In this document: positions 52,818 to 61,089 of the stretch, in pieces | Position numbering within the stretch: position 1 is the stretch's first letter | Layout of the letters: the number at the start of each line of letters is the position of its first letter | Source of the DNA: DASQZK01 sp963809925 | Lineage (GTDB): Bacteria; Bacteroidota; Bacteroidia; Bacteroidales; GCA-2748055 | DNA length: 64,000 nt | Reading direction: 5' to 3' | NCBI GenBank assembly: GCA_963809925.1 | Contig: CAWELH010000005.1 | Location: forward strand, 62,001-126,000 | Position numbers and translations under genes: made by a program | Notes under the pieces: generated by a model | The model's input: only the letters and a program-made list of their open reading frames with translations | Database searches by the model: none | What the model was told of the DNA's origin: nothing

Positions 52818-53792
52818 ATGAGAAAAATCTTTTTTGTGGTTATCCTTATGAGTATAACACTTTTGTCGTGCTCGCATAAGGAAAAAGCAAAAGTTCTGAA
52901 GCTCGCTCACGGTCTCGACCCCTCTCACCCTGTCCATAAGGCAATGCTTTACATGGCCGAACGTTGCAATGAACTCTCAGGTGGAAAACTTCAGATACAA
53001 ATCTACCCGTCAGGGCAACTCGGTTCAGAACAACAATGTGTTGAACTCCTCCAGATCGGCAGTCTTGCTATTACCAAAGTTTCCGCCGCAGTAATGGAAA
53101 GTTTTGTCGATGAGTACAAAGTACTTGGTTTACCTTATATATTCAAATCAAAACAACAGGCATTCAGAGTACTTGACGGTGAAATCGGTAAAGAACTTCT
53201 TGCAGCCCCGGAACCATATTTGATAAGAGGACTTTGTTTCTATGATGCAGGTAGCCGGAGTTTTTACACCATTAAAACCCCTATTAATAGCCCGGGCGAT
53301 TTGAAAGGCCTGAAAATCAGGGTAATGAAAAGTATGATCTCCATGGACCTGGTAAAGACGCTGGGCGGGTCACCCACGCCCATCTCATTTGGAGAACTAT
53401 ATACTGCTCTTCAAAGTGGTGTGGTGGACGGTGCCGAAAACAATCCTCCGAGTTTCTATACTTCACACCATTATGAAGTCTGTAAATATTACTCTCTCAA
53501 TGAACACAGTATGGTGCCCGATGTGCTGATCATAAGCCTCAAAGTTTGGAATGATCTATCCGACCAGGAGAAGGAATGGCTGCAGCAGGCTGCCAATGAA
53601 TCGGTACCAAAAGAACGTGAACTATGGGCTGAATCGGTGAAAGAATCACTGGCAGCAGTTGAAAAAGCCGGTGTAACGGTTATATACCCTGATAAGGAGC
53701 CTTTTGCCGAGAAAGTACAGGGCATGTATGAGATGTTCAGAGATCAGCCTAGAGTATATAACCTTCTAAAACGTATCAGGGCGGCGAAATAA
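52818..53792 (+). CDS. dctP: TRAP transporter substrate-binding protein (lipoprotein, DctP family)
   Basis: The 324-residue protein has a lipoprotein signal (VVILMSITLLSC) and the DctP fold: LKLAHGLDPSHPVHKAM, IQIYPSGQLGSEQQ, the ligand-binding Arg in KGLKIRVM, FGELYTALQSGVVDGAENNP and SLKVWNDLSDQEKEWLQQAA. The conserved Arg binds a carboxylate, so the ligand is an acid; in this operon a hexuronate or unsaturated uronate is likely. A clear Shine-Dalgarno sequence (AAGGAGGAAAA) precedes its ATG, which is unusual in this window. It delivers ligand to DctQ and DctM. Confidence 0.94.
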   Translation: MRKIFFVVILMSITLLSCSHKEKAKVLKLAHGLDPSHPVHKAMLYMAERCNELSGGKLQIQIYPSGQLGSEQQCVELLQIGSLAITKVSAAVMESFVDEYKVLGLPYIFKSKQQAFRVLDGEIGKELLAAPEPYLIRGLCFYDAGSRSFYTIKTPINSPGDLKGLKIRVMKSMISMDLVKTLGGSPTPISFGELYTALQSGVVDGAENNPPSFYTSHHYEVCKYYSLNEHSMVPDVLIISLKVWNDLSDQEKEWLQQAANESVPKERELWAESVKESLAAVEKAGVTVIYPDKEPFAEKVQGMYEMFRDQPRVYNLLKRIRAAK

Positions 53793-53838
53793 GTTACGAT
53801 ATCAATGACCGGAAAATATATAAACGCTGAATCATCAA

Positions 53839-54321
53839 ATGAGTCAATCTATGAAATTCAATTTGATCCTGAATAAAATCCTTGAAGCGGTCCTCGTCTT
53901 TATAATGTCATTTCTTGTAATCGATGTGATTTGGCAGGTTGCAAGCCGTTACGTGCTTTCATCACCAAGCTCATTCACCGACGAACTGGCAGGTTTCCTG
54001 CTTATCTGGACAGGATTGCTTGGGGCCGCATACGTTGCCGGAAGGAAGGAGCACCTTGCCATTGACATACTTCTTCAAAAAACAAGGGAGAGCAGAAAAA
54101 AGCAGTTGGAGCTTCTGATCCATGGCATTGTTTTTTTCTTTGCCTTTTTCGTCATGGTCGTTGGAGGCTCATGGCTTGTCTACACCCGCTTTGCACTGGA
54201 TGTAAAATCAGCCGCACTCGAACTTCCTTTGGGCTATGTGTATACGGTTTTGCCAATAAGTGGTCTGCTGATCATGTATTTCAGCGTTTTTCATATATCC
54301 TTGATTTTTAAGAAAAACTAA
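53839..54321 (+). CDS. dctQ: TRAP transporter small permease (DctQ family)
   Basis: The 160-residue membrane protein has four predicted helices (about 15-40, 50-70, 90-115 and 130-155) and the family motif SSPSSFTDELAGFLLIWTGL, then GAAYVAGRKEHLAID. DctQ forms the small subunit of a sodium-coupled uptake system together with DctM. It is located between dctP and dctM with short gaps (46 and 20 bp), so the three are one unit. Confidence 0.94.
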   Translation: MSQSMKFNLILNKILEAVLVFIMSFLVIDVIWQVASRYVLSSPSSFTDELAGFLLIWTGLLGAAYVAGRKEHLAIDILLQKTRESRKKQLELLIHGIVFFFAFFVMVVGGSWLVYTRFALDVKSAALELPLGYVYTVLPISGLLIMYFSVFHISLIFKKN

Positions 54322-54341
54322 CCCCAATCGAGTCACTGCTT

Positions 54342-55799
54342 ATGGAAGTTCTTATCCTGGTTCTCAGTTTTGTCATCCTCCTGGCAATAGGTGTACCCAT
54401 CGCTTTTAGCATCGGCGTTTCCGGCATTCTTACAATGCTCGTTTCCATCGATTCTCTGCCCGCAATCACGACCTTTGCACAACGGATGGCTACTGGTCTT
54501 GACAGCTTTGCATTGCTTGCCATTCCTTTTTTCATCCTTGCCGGGAACATCATGAATTCAGGCGGTATTGCCTTAAGATTAATTAATTTTGCAAGGGTTC
54601 TTGTTGGCGGACTACCGGGCGGACTGGCTTTTGTCAATGTTATTGCCAATATGCTTTTCGGGGCCATATCAGGCTCTGCCGCCGCGTCTGCTTCGGCTAT
54701 CGGTACCATTATGACCCCTGAAATGAAGAAGGAAGGATTCGACGAAAATTTCAGTGCCGCCGTGAATATCACTTCTGCAACAACCGGCCTGTCTATCCCT
54801 CCCAGTAATATCCTCATCGTTTACTCGCTTGCCAGCGGTGGGGCTTCAATTACTGCCCTATTTCTTGCGGGATACATTCCCGGAATAATGACAGGTCTAT
54901 CCATCATGCTGGTAGCCATGTCGATGCTTGTTTACAAGAACCGCGGAATCCGTGGCGTCGCTTCGGTACTCCTAAAGTTTCTGCTGATCACTGCTGTGCT
55001 GATCGCCATTGCCGCCGGACTGAGAAGCCTATATGAACATGCTTCCAGGTCGGTCAGTCTACCTGTATTTATAGTTTTTGGGATTGCTTTGGCCGTAATT
55101 CTGACCTGGCGAACCATAAAGCATAAGGTACAGGCACTCAACGGACTCCTGAAATTCGTCGACGCCATACCCTCACTACTCTTGCTGGTCATCGTCATCG
55201 GTGGCATCGTTGCCGGCTATTTTACTGCTACTGAAGCCTCCGCCGTCGCGGTCCTGTATGCACTTATCCTGTCATTTATCTATGGCGAGATAAAAATACA
55301 GGATCTTCCTCAGATTATCCTGCGCTCGGTCAGAACGACGGCCATTGTCCTTCTGCTTGTCGGAACCTCAATCGGACTTTCATGGATCATGTCGTACGAA
55401 AACATCCCCCAGAATGTTAGCGAAGGATTGCTGTCCATTAGTGACAGCCCCTTCGTCATCCTATTGATTATCAACCTAATATTATTATTTGTTGGTGTAT
55501 TTATGGATATGACTCCGGCTGTACTGATCTTCACACCGATCTTCCTGCCGGTTGTAACAGCACAAATGGGGATGAATCCGATTCATTTCGGAATTATAAT
55601 GGTTCTGAATCTGAGTGTAGGACTCTGTACCCCACCAGTTGGGTCAGTGCTTTTTATAGGTTGCAGCGTGGCCAATATCAAAATCGAGAAAGTAATTAAG
55701 CCTTTGTTACCGCTTTTTGCCGCAATGATTATTGTATTATTACTTGTGACGTATATTCCGGAACTCAGCCTGTGGCTGCCTGGACTATTCGGTAAATAA
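54342..55799 (+). CDS. dctM: TRAP transporter large permease (DctM family)
   Basis: The 485-residue protein is the transport subunit of the system. Family motifs are LLAIGVPIAFSIGVSG, AIPFFILAGNIMNSGGIA, NMLFGAISGSAAASASAIG, IPPSNILIVYS and VGLCTPPVGSVLFIGC. It is longer than the usual 425-430 residues: between the helix ending MSMLVYKNRG and the motif DAIPSLLLLVIVIGGI there is an extra stretch of roughly 45-60 residues with two more hydrophobic helices (about 205-260). That variant may change topology or partner contacts. It is the last gene of the operon; only a weak hairpin follows. Confidence 0.94.
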   Translation: MEVLILVLSFVILLAIGVPIAFSIGVSGILTMLVSIDSLPAITTFAQRMATGLDSFALLAIPFFILAGNIMNSGGIALRLINFARVLVGGLPGGLAFVNVIANMLFGAISGSAAASASAIGTIMTPEMKKEGFDENFSAAVNITSATTGLSIPPSNILIVYSLASGGASITALFLAGYIPGIMTGLSIMLVAMSMLVYKNRGIRGVASVLLKFLLITAVLIAIAAGLRSLYEHASRSVSLPVFIVFGIALAVILTWRTIKHKVQALNGLLKFVDAIPSLLLLVIVIGGIVAGYFTATEASAVAVLYALILSFIYGEIKIQDLPQIILRSVRTTAIVLLLVGTSIGLSWIMSYENIPQNVSEGLLSISDSPFVILLIINLILLFVGVFMDMTPAVLIFTPIFLPVVTAQMGMNPIHFGIIMVLNLSVGLCTPPVGSVLFIGCSVANIKIEKVIKPLLPLFAAMIIVLLLVTYIPELSLWLPGLFGK

Positions 55800-55986
55800 T
55801 CCAATATAGGATTTTTAGAGTGGAATGATGGCATTTCTGCTCATCCCAACTTGCTTAATCAAGGCCTTACCATAAAAGTTATTAAAATGCGTTGAATATC
55901 CTGAAATGACCGTAAAGAAAAGTTTTGAACAGGATTTTGTTGATGTAAAAAACCGGTCAATAAACCCGTATTAATGATAAAAAAGA

Positions 55987-55994
55987 TATATTTG
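55987..55994 (+). promoter_or_regulatory. Candidate -7 box for the histidine kinase gene
   Basis: TATATTTG is a perfect TAnnTTTG match 70 bp before the ATG at 56065. The expected -33 position shows no TTG, so the call is tentative. Confidence 0.4.
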
Positions 55995-56064
55995 CATGGA
56001 TTGGACCAGCGAGGGTCTAAATCAAAAAGGATATTTATTTCGAGGATATTAAACTTTCCTGTTA

Positions 56065-58401
56065 ATGCAGGTCAATTTTCTTAACCATATTATACTGGAG
56101 AGCCTTCCTCTGGTTTGGGCATCCGTGTCCTACCAGTTGAATTTTCTTTCCATTAATTCGTTCATTGCAGATAACTTGTGGATTTACCACATATTTGCAG
56201 CAGTGCTGGTCATTCTCATCGTGATCTTTTTTGTCAAACTTTCATCCATTAACCGGAAGAAAAAGTTCATCGACAATCTGCTGAAACAAGAGGGACCCAT
56301 CAGTCCTAAAAATATCCTTACTACCCTCATCGATACACTGCCTGATTTCATCTATGTTAAAGACCTTGATAGCCGGATTATCGTGGCCAATAAAAAACTG
56401 GCCAGGACCTTCGGAAAAACGTCGGGCGAGGATATCACCGGTATGTCAGATCACGATTTCTACCCGAAAAAACTTGCAGATGAATTCAGGAAGACTGAGA
56501 TCGAGATCATGGCCTCAGGAAACCCAGTGATCAATCAACTGGAAAAAGGACTCGATGAACAGAAGAAAGAAATATGGGTAAGCAGCACAAAGATCCCCTT
56601 CAGGGATGAACAGAATAATGTTATCGGCATTGTTGGTATTGGCCGGAATGTGACTGCGTGGAAGAAGGCTGATGAGGAACTCGGGAAGAAATCGCTTGCC
56701 CTGCATGAGGCAAATTCACTTTTGGAGGAACGCCAGGAAGAAATCCTACAACAACAGGAGGAACTAAGAACGCAGACTGAATTAATCCTGGAGGAGAAAA
56801 AACTGCTCAGGACACTGATCGACAATATGCCTGATCGGATCTATATTAAAGACAGAAAAAGCTGTTTCATCATTGGGAACATCCATGTTGCAAACGTGAT
56901 GAGCGCCAAAAATCCTGAGGAGCTGATAGGAAAGACGGATTTTGATTTCTATGAAAAGAGCCTTGCCGAGGAATATTTCCAGGATGAACAGAGGGTTATG
57001 AATGAAGACATTCCCATCATTACAAAGGAGGAAAGAGGCCTTGACCCATCGGGAAGAAAGATCCTTGTTTCCACGACAAAGGTACCGATCCATGACGATA
57101 AAGGCGAAGTTATCGGTATTGTAGGCATTGGCAGGGATATCACACCCCAGAAAGAGGTGGAAAAGAAACTTATAGAAAAATCAGAGAATCTTCAGGAAGC
57201 CAATGTCCTGCTCGAAGAAAGACAGGAAGAGATTCAGCAGCAATCGGAAGAATTACAAACACAGGCAGAACATCTAATCAGCATCAATAAGGAACTCGAA
57301 AAACTCTCACTTGTTGCCAGTAGTACCGATAATGTCATCGTCATCATGGACAGGGATGGTAATTTCGAATGGGTAAACCTCGGTTTTGAGAAACGGTACC
57401 GTATGGGTCTTGTCGAATTCGTCAAGAAAAATGGCCGGAATCTGAGACAATCATCGAAGAGCCAGGAGATCAATCATATACTGGATGAAGTGATCAGGAC
57501 AAAAAAACCGGCACTCTATGAGTCTCCCGATACAGACGGTGAAAATAATCAACTCTGGTCTCAGACGACTATTTCACCGGTTCTGGACGACAAAGGTGAA
57601 CTCGTCAGGATCATTGCCATCGATTCAAACATCACCAAGATAAAGCTCGCAGAGGAACAAATAAACCTGCAGAAAAAGGAGCTGGAGAAGAACAGGGACG
57701 AGCTTAAAAAGTTAAATGCCACAAAAGATAAATTCTTTTCAATTATTGCTCACGATCTCAAAAATCCTTTCCATTCCATCATGGGCTTCTCCGACCTTCT
57801 GACGAGAAATTACGATTCTATTGAGGACGATAAGCGACTTGAATTTATTCAGCTTATTAAGGATTCCTCTACCAGCGCTTACGCTTTACTGGAAAATCTT
57901 CTGCACTGGGCGAGATCTCAGACGAATAAGATTAAGTTCACACCGGCTGAAATAAATCTTACTGAAATTATCAATGAGAATTTCCAGATGTTAAGTGTGA
58001 CAGCACAGAATAAAAAAATAAGCATGGTTACTCCTCCTAATGGCAAACTTGTGGCCTACGCTGATTATAATATGGTCAACACCATCATAAGGAACCTTCT
58101 TAGTAATGCCATTAAATTCACACCGGAGGGTGGGGAAGTCAGCCTTTCCGTTGATAAAAAAGGTGACATGATCATCATAAAAGTAAAGGACAATGGTATC
58201 GGAATGACCGCCGAAGACCAGAAAAAATTATTCAAACTCGATGAATTCCACAGTACGGCAGGAACCGTTGGTGAATCAGGTACCGGCCTCGGCCTGATTG
58301 TCTGCCGTGAATTCGTAAAGAAACATGGTGGCGAACTCCTCGTGGAAAGCAACCCTCAAAAAGGAAGCACATTTACATTCAATCTTCCGGTGACTAAATA
58401 A
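56065..58401 (+). CDS. Sensor histidine kinase with three PAS domains
   Basis: The 778-residue protein has one N-terminal membrane helix (IYHIFAAVLVILIVIFFVKL, about 41-60), then PAS 1 (about 88-205), a coiled coil (EANSLLEERQEEILQQQEEL), PAS 2 (about 250-370), a second near-identical coiled coil, PAS 3 (about 415-530), a HisKA domain with His563 (FSIIAHDLKNPFHSI) and a HATPase domain with NLLSNAIKFTPEGG, VKDNGIGM and GTGLGLIV. It autophosphorylates on His563. No response regulator gene is adjacent, so its partner is unlinked. PAS 1 plus coiled coil and PAS 2 plus coiled coil are an internal duplication. Confidence 0.93.
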   Translation: MQVNFLNHIILESLPLVWASVSYQLNFLSINSFIADNLWIYHIFAAVLVILIVIFFVKLSSINRKKKFIDNLLKQEGPISPKNILTTLIDTLPDFIYVKDLDSRIIVANKKLARTFGKTSGEDITGMSDHDFYPKKLADEFRKTEIEIMASGNPVINQLEKGLDEQKKEIWVSSTKIPFRDEQNNVIGIVGIGRNVTAWKKADEELGKKSLALHEANSLLEERQEEILQQQEELRTQTELILEEKKLLRTLIDNMPDRIYIKDRKSCFIIGNIHVANVMSAKNPEELIGKTDFDFYEKSLAEEYFQDEQRVMNEDIPIITKEERGLDPSGRKILVSTTKVPIHDDKGEVIGIVGIGRDITPQKEVEKKLIEKSENLQEANVLLEERQEEIQQQSEELQTQAEHLISINKELEKLSLVASSTDNVIVIMDRDGNFEWVNLGFEKRYRMGLVEFVKKNGRNLRQSSKSQEINHILDEVIRTKKPALYESPDTDGENNQLWSQTTISPVLDDKGELVRIIAIDSNITKIKLAEEQINLQKKELEKNRDELKKLNATKDKFFSIIAHDLKNPFHSIMGFSDLLTRNYDSIEDDKRLEFIQLIKDSSTSAYALLENLLHWARSQTNKIKFTPAEINLTEIINENFQMLSVTAQNKKISMVTPPNGKLVAYADYNMVNTIIRNLLSNAIKFTPEGGEVSLSVDKKGDMIIIKVKDNGIGMTAEDQKKLFKLDEFHSTAGTVGESGTGLGLIVCREFVKKHGGELLVESNPQKGSTFTFNLPVTK

Positions 58402-58487
58402 GCAGTTAGCTTGTATTTTGCGATCTGAAAAGAATTTTCCACGGAAGCGACGCATGAGACAGCTTGCCCGGAATAATACTGCACGTC

Positions 58488-59834
58488 CTAGTTGCTAAAA
58501 AGCTTCATACAGCAATTCTTATATTTTTTACCACTGCCACAGGGACATGGATCATTGCGACCTACTAATGTTTTCGGTCCGGCTTTCTGTTCCTTTTGCC
58601 GGTCAATCCGCTGAACCCATTGCATTACACCGGCAGGTGCCCGTTTAGCTCTCAGCTCATCGGTCATGAATTGCATATACGGATGGACATGACTGAAAAA
58701 GGATTTATACGCCGCACACAAATAATTTAAACCCGGATCACCATCGGCAGTCTGCAATATCCTGTTTTTGGGACATTCTCCGTGACAGGCAAAGCGGTAA
58801 TCACATTCGAAGCAATACCTGGGCAGGTGGTCTCGTTTGTCGTGACCGAACTTCACCTGACGATCCGATTTGATCATCTCCTTCAGTGGCGTTTTCATAA
58901 TGTTTCCCAGGAGGAAATCTTCATAAACAAAATGGTCGCAACTATAAAGATCACCATTATGCTCCATGACAGTCGCATCACCACAGGTTTCGGTAAAAAC
59001 ACACAACCCGGGGTTCTCCCCTACCCAATTCGCCAGTGTGACATCAAAAATCTGTACAAAGTAACGGCCTACATCCTTTCGTACCCATTCATCAAATATC
59101 GCATTCAGAAAACGACCATATTGAAGCGGCTCTACTGACCAGTCGGTCACGCTAGCCTCCTCGCTATAATTGGGTGCCACCAGATTTGGCGCATCCGACC
59201 TGATCTGGCCGGCAATCCGCTCCACGATGGGAATGAACTGGATAAATCCGCTACCAATCTCTTTCAAAAACCGGTACACCTCAAGGGGGTAATCACCATT
59301 CTCCCGATTAACCACGGAAAGAGTGTTGAATTCAACGTTGTATTTATGAAGCATCTCGATGCCCTGCATCACCTTGTCAAAAGATCCGTCATTGGAATTG
59401 GTGACACGGTGATGATTATGGAGGGCTTCAGGACCATCGATTGAAACCCCTATAAGAAAGTTATTATCCTTGAAAAATTTACAGTACTCCTCAGTGAGCA
59501 AGGTACCATTCGTCTGGAAAATATTATCTATGCGTTTCCCTAAACTATGCTTTTCCTGGTATTTCAATGCTTTCCGGAAATAGTCAAGCCCTAATAACGT
59601 GGGCTCGCCGCCCTGCCAGACAAAACTAACAGCAGGCACTTCCTGAGCGGCAATATATTGTTTGGTGAACTCTTCCAGAACATCATCCGGCATACGGAAA
59701 TTCCTGGTATCCAAATACAAGTTTTTCTTTTCAAGGTAATAGCAATAGGTACAGTTCAGGTTACAAACCGGACCTATCGGCTTAAGCATCACATTGAATG
59801 CAGTGGGTTTATGTCCCGGAAACAAAACATCCAT
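58488..59834 (-). CDS. Anaerobic sulfatase-maturase-type radical SAM/SPASM enzyme with C-terminal SEC-C motif
   Basis: The 448-residue protein has the radical SAM cluster motif CNLNCTYC (Cys24, Cys28, Cys31) and SFVWQGGEPTLLG. The SPASM region holds the auxiliary-cluster cysteines (CVFTETCGDA, YSCDHFVYEDFLLGN, CFECDYRFACHGECPKNR). Anaerobic maturases oxidise an active-site Cys or Ser of sulfatases to formylglycine. A zinc-binding SEC-C motif (RNDPCPCGSGKKYKNCC) ends the protein. No sulfatase gene is in the window, so the substrate is elsewhere. A strong Shine-Dalgarno (AAGGAGGAA) 8 bp before the ATG fixes the start. Confidence 0.9.
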   Translation of the reverse strand: MDVLFPGHKPTAFNVMLKPIGPVCNLNCTYCYYLEKKNLYLDTRNFRMPDDVLEEFTKQYIAAQEVPAVSFVWQGGEPTLLGLDYFRKALKYQEKHSLGKRIDNIFQTNGTLLTEEYCKFFKDNNFLIGVSIDGPEALHNHHRVTNSNDGSFDKVMQGIEMLHKYNVEFNTLSVVNRENGDYPLEVYRFLKEIGSGFIQFIPIVERIAGQIRSDAPNLVAPNYSEEASVTDWSVEPLQYGRFLNAIFDEWVRKDVGRYFVQIFDVTLANWVGENPGLCVFTETCGDATVMEHNGDLYSCDHFVYEDFLLGNIMKTPLKEMIKSDRQVKFGHDKRDHLPRYCFECDYRFACHGECPKNRILQTADGDPGLNYLCAAYKSFFSHVHPYMQFMTDELRAKRAPAGVMQWVQRIDRQKEQKAGPKTLVGRNDPCPCGSGKKYKNCCMKLFSN

Positions 59835-59860
59835 CAGGATTTCCTCCTTCTCTTTGATCT

Positions 59861-59868
59861 CAAAATTA
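59861..59868 (-). promoter_or_regulatory. Candidate -7 box for the maturase gene
   Basis: On the minus strand TAATTTTG matches TAnnTTTG, 26 bp before the ATG at 59834 and just upstream of its Shine-Dalgarno. No -33 match is visible. Confidence 0.4.
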
Positions 59869-59979
59869 GAAATAAATTGAACGAGAGAGGGGAAAAGTGA
59901 AATAATATAGAATATTTAAAAATAAGAGGTGAAAAAGTGAGAGATGTTCCTTAAATCACTCTTCAATTCACCCAACATT

Positions 59980-60253
59980 GTCTACCGAGCTTTAGCGTAA
60001 GAAGACTGTGTCTACCGAAGCTTTAGCGTAGGAAGACTGTGTCTACCGAAGCTTTAGCGTAGGAAGACTGTGTCTACCGAAGCTTTAGCGTAGGAAGACT
60101 GTGTCTACCAAAGCTTTAGCGTAGGAAGACTGTGTCTACCGAAGCTTTAGCGTAGGAAGACTGTGTCTACCGAAGCTTTAGCGTAGGAAGACTGTGCCTA
60201 CCGAAGCTTCAGCGTAGGTAGGCCGCGTCCACCGAAGCTTCAGCGTAGGTGGA
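59980..60253. repeat. Nine tandem copies of a 31-bp palindrome-like repeat
   Basis: Units begin at 59981, 60011, 60042, 60073, 60104, 60135, 60166, 60197 and 60228. The 31-bp unit starts TCTACCGAAGCTTTAGCGTA and ends GGAAGACTGTG; the first unit lacks one base and the last is partial. The inner seven are nearly identical, and the right-hand units diverge. Units 8 and 9 fold into stems whose arms are CCTACC/GGTAGG and TCCACC/GGTGGA, paired changes that keep the stem. There are no spacers, so it is not a CRISPR array. It fills the gap between divergent maturase and sugar-regulator genes. Confidence 0.92.
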
Positions 60254-60266
60254 TCAATGATTACTA

Positions 60267-60283
60267 AGCGTAATATTGACGCT
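60267..60283. promoter_or_regulatory. Candidate operator of the AraR-like regulator
   Basis: AGCGT, a 7-bp spacer and ACGCT form an inverted repeat just upstream of the -33 box of the regulator gene. Its position suits autoregulation of the xylose operon. The 6-mer AGCGTA also occurs in every unit of the neighbouring tandem array, which may be coincidence. Confidence 0.35.
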
Positions 60284-60286
60284 AAG

Positions 60287-60318
60287 TTTGGATTTCAAAA
60301 AATCATTCCCTAATTTTG
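60287..60318 (+). promoter_or_regulatory. Promoter of the xylose operon
   Basis: TTTG (60287-60290), a 20-bp spacer and TAATTTTG (60311-60318) match the Bacteroidota consensus fully. The leader to the start codon at 60339 is only about 14 nt. A second -7-like box, TAAGTTTG (60283-60290), overlaps the -33. Confidence 0.6.
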
Positions 60319-60338
60319 GATAAATAATTTTTGGAAAA

Positions 60339-61073
60339 TTGAAGCTAAACCCACATATATCGGTCGACTGTGTTGTTTTTGGTTTCGACGGTGAGCACCT
60401 GAAAGTACTGCTAATGAAGCGGAAATACAGCCTATCACAGCAGTCAGAAGGTTTTGCTTCCGATTACAAGCTGCCGGGTGATTTCATTACCGATGAAGAA
60501 GATCTTGATTCGGCGGCCAACAGGATACTTCAGGAGCTGACCGGCCTGAATAAGATTTACCTCCGACAGTTTCACGTTTTTGGTGCCCCGGGCAGGATAA
60601 AGAAGGAGCGCGATTTGCGCTGGCTCAGGGATACTACCGGCTTGCCCGTTGAGCGAGTTGTAACGGTAGCTTATTATTCTTTAATAAAAATAGACGAAAG
60701 CCGACAGGAACTTGCTGAGAAAAATAACGCAGGCTGGTTCAGTATCTCTGACACCGGCGAGCTGGCTTTTGATCATTCATTGATCCTTAGCGAAGGCTTA
60801 AAAAATCTGAGGAGGAAGCTCCAGTATGAACCTGTTGGCATGCAGCTGTTACCGGGTAGATTTACAATCAGGCAATTACAGAATTTGTATGAGGTCATCC
60901 TGGGAAAGCCTCTTGATAACCGAAACTTCAGGAAAAAAGTTCTGAAGGCAGACTATCTTGTGCCTATGGATGAGAAGGAAGAAGGCGTCTCTCACAAACC
61001 GGCAAGGCTCTTTAGATTTGACAGAAAATTGTATCATGACCGGTTTAATCAATTTGAAGGATTTCAATTCTGA
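60339..61073 (+). CDS. AraR/NrtR-like transcriptional regulator with degenerate Nudix domain
   Basis: The 244-residue protein (TTG start) has an N-terminal Nudix fold (about 5-150, beginning ISVDCVVFGFDGEHLKVLLM) and a C-terminal winged-helix domain (about 155-240, GRFTIRQLQNLYEVILGKPL, FRKKVLKADYLVP). The Nudix box runs GDFITDEEDLDSAANRILQE: the Arg, the next Glu and one of the two metal Glu residues are replaced (Asn, Arg, Gln), so hydrolysis is unlikely. Bacteroides AraR, a sugar-sensing repressor, has this architecture. With xylB and xylA directly downstream, it probably senses a pentose or its derivative and controls this operon. Confidence 0.88.
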   Translation: MKLNPHISVDCVVFGFDGEHLKVLLMKRKYSLSQQSEGFASDYKLPGDFITDEEDLDSAANRILQELTGLNKIYLRQFHVFGAPGRIKKERDLRWLRDTTGLPVERVVTVAYYSLIKIDESRQELAEKNNAGWFSISDTGELAFDHSLILSEGLKNLRRKLQYEPVGMQLLPGRFTIRQLQNLYEVILGKPLDNRNFRKKVLKADYLVPMDEKEEGVSHKPARLFRFDRKLYHDRFNQFEGFQF

Positions 61074-61089
61074 ACTAACCAAAAGCAAC

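Noticed and set aside
55798..55816. Terminator after dctM
   Set aside because: The stem is only AATCC/GGATT with a 6-base loop and a short T-run; too weak to call.
59980..60253. CRISPR array
   Set aside because: The 31-bp units are contiguous with no unique spacers and no cas genes are near.
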